5,880 bases of DNA, taken from assembly GCA_002392765.1 (NCBI GenBank), contig DGHT01000029.1, forward strand, positions 1-5,880. The letters are read 5' to 3'. Source of the DNA: Verrucomicrobia bacterium UBA3841. Its GTDB lineage: Bacteria; Verrucomicrobiota; Kiritimatiellia; RFP12; UBA1067. A program made the translations under genes and the position numbers. Under the pieces are notes generated by a model. The model made no database searches. It was given only the letters and a program-made list of their open reading frames with translations, and was not told where the DNA came from. Shown here piece after piece: positions 4,993 to 5,880 of this stretch; position 1 is the first letter of the stretch, and every line of letters begins with the position of its first letter.

Positions 4993-5880
4993 AAGCCTGC
5001 GTTCCGGCAATCGCGCGCCCGGCATTGCCCCAGCAGTCGAGCGGTTCGACAGTGAAGCGGATGTCCGTCGCCGCCAATGCATCGGTTTCCTCGAAGACGC
5101 AGACAGATTTTGCCGGCTCCTGCGATTCCGGACAGTTGATGAAAGGAGAATACACTTTCGCCTCGGCAAGTTTCGTTCCGTCCGCATCAAGCGCCCTCAC
5201 GCGGTATTCATAGGCACGGGGACGGTTTTCTTTCGCCTTTACAGTGGGGAACAGAACCGCGATCTGGTCGCATTCACGACCGTTCCGCGTCTTGCCGCGA
5301 CGCTTTTTGACGGAAATGCGCGCATTCGCGTCGAACTCGGGCGCGACGCCCTTTGCACGCCGGGCGGCATCGGAGAAGGCACCTTTCTTCACGTCTTCTG
5401 CCGCGATTGAAAAACAAAGATCCGGTCCGAGCGGCTCGCCGCGCACCATGTCGCGGCGTTCAAGGACGACATCCGTTCCGTAGAGGTTGAAGACCGAACC
5501 CGCGTGGCACTGCGCCCCCTGGACTTCCTTCATCTGCGGATCCCTGTCCTTGTCTTCGGCCACCCACGAAAGGACCATGCCGTTTTCGCGTAGCCGCCCC
5601 GGAGCCTGGCCGAGCAGCGCGCCGGTATTTATGCATGTGAAGCCACCCTGCCACACCGTGCGGTCGTCCGTCAGCATGTAATGCGTGTGCGCGGTGAACG
5701 CCACGCAGTTGGGATATCTGTCGAGAATCGGCTTCTGTTTCCGGCTGTCGTTGCCCCACATGCCGTCGTCCGTGCAGTATGTTCCCTTCATCCAGCGGTG
5801 CTGGCTGTAGAAAACAGGTTTCGACAGGTCGGCTCCGTACTTTGCCATGTACCCGTCGAGACCGACAGTCGTGCCGGGAT
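4991..5880 (-). CDS. Calcineurin-like metallophosphoesterase, C-terminal part (runs off the right edge)
   Basis: The frame is open to the window edge. Ten codons (PGTTVGLDGY) precede the Met at 5848, so that Met is internal and the 5' end is missing. The visible 295 residues begin in the last part of the phosphoesterase domain: a metal-ligand-like His in FYSQHRW (about residue 27 of the fragment), then FTAHTHYM (H64/H66, the GHxH-type motif), followed by GGFTCINTGAL, the usual strand after it. The N-terminal DxH, GD and GNHD motifs would lie outside the window. After about residue 130 come some 165 residues of beta-rich sequence, ending in a fibronectin-III-like stretch (YEYRVRALDADG, IRFTVEPLDCWGN). 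This layout resembles secreted or surface phosphoesterases, but export cannot be checked here. Its substrate is unknown; the operon with a GH28-like enzyme hints at use of a decorated polysaccharide. Confidence 0.82.
   Translation of the reverse strand, partial: PGTTVGLDGYMAKYGADLSKPVFYSQHRWMKGTYCTDDGMWGNDSRKQKPILDRYPNCVAFTAHTHYMLTDDRTVWQGGFTCINTGALLGQAPGRLRENGMVLSWVAEDKDRDPQMKEVQGAQCHAGSVFNLYGTDVVLERRDMVRGEPLGPDLCFSIAAEDVKKGAFSDAARRAKGVAPEFDANARISVKKRRGKTRNGRECDQIAVLFPTVKAKENRPRAYEYRVRALDADGTKLAEAKVYSPFINCPESQEPAKSVCVFEETDALAATDIRFTVEPLDCWGNAGRAIAGTQA

Noticed and set aside
3524..5410. Long 628-codon plus-strand open frame
   Set aside because: It is antisense to the GH28 and phosphoesterase genes, has no recognisable domain, and is expected as a shadow of GC-rich coding sequence with G/C-ending codons.

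Overview
All supportable genes in this window lie on the minus strand. Read in that direction, from the right edge leftward, they are: a partial calcineurin-like metallophosphoesterase (running off the right edge), a secreted GH28-like pectin-degrading enzyme, and two unrelated-in-sequence AAA ATPases of the DUF4143 type. The two ATPase genes are separated by about 0.75 kb of gene-poor, repeat-rich DNA. The organism is most likely an uncultured gut or rumen bacterium. The GC-rich, G/C-ending codon use of the right half, the Sec-exported GH28-like enzyme next to a metallophosphoesterase, and the presence of several orphan DUF4143 ATPases would fit the PVC group (Kiritimatiellota/Lentisphaerota-like). 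That placement is inference from flavour, not from a marker gene.

Right half (3599-5880): a two-gene operon. The phosphoesterase stop codon overlaps the Shine-Dalgarno of the GH28 gene and only 9 bases separate the two frames, so the genes are probably co-transcribed and translationally coupled. The pair looks like part of a polysaccharide-use locus.

Middle (about 2055-3498): a self-contained unit holding one ATPase gene, its own sigma70-type promoter, a strong RBS and a cluster of inverted repeats immediately upstream of the -35 box. The unit is bounded on both sides by imperfect direct repeats of about 45 bases (2055-2100 and 3454-3498), which makes it look like a mobile or exchangeable cassette dropped in behind the GH28 operon.

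Left half (1-2054): a second ATPase gene (58-1347) of a different DUF4143 subtype, with an extended -10 promoter so close to the ATG that the mRNA should be almost leaderless. An array of 23-base direct repeats starts 6 bases upstream of its -35. Further upstream come a 10-bp-stem inverted repeat, a 20-codon signal-peptide-like reading frame, a GC-rich structured block (about 1757-1945) and an apparent protein-coding fragment (1968-2051) that runs into that block. This stretch reads as an accessory graveyard between two ATPase modules.

The most unusual feature is the parallel design of the two ATPase modules. Each has a complete own promoter, each has a repeat array beginning exactly 6 bases upstream of the -35, and each has a small 5-N6-5 dyad on a core promoter element, yet the repeat sequences are entirely different.
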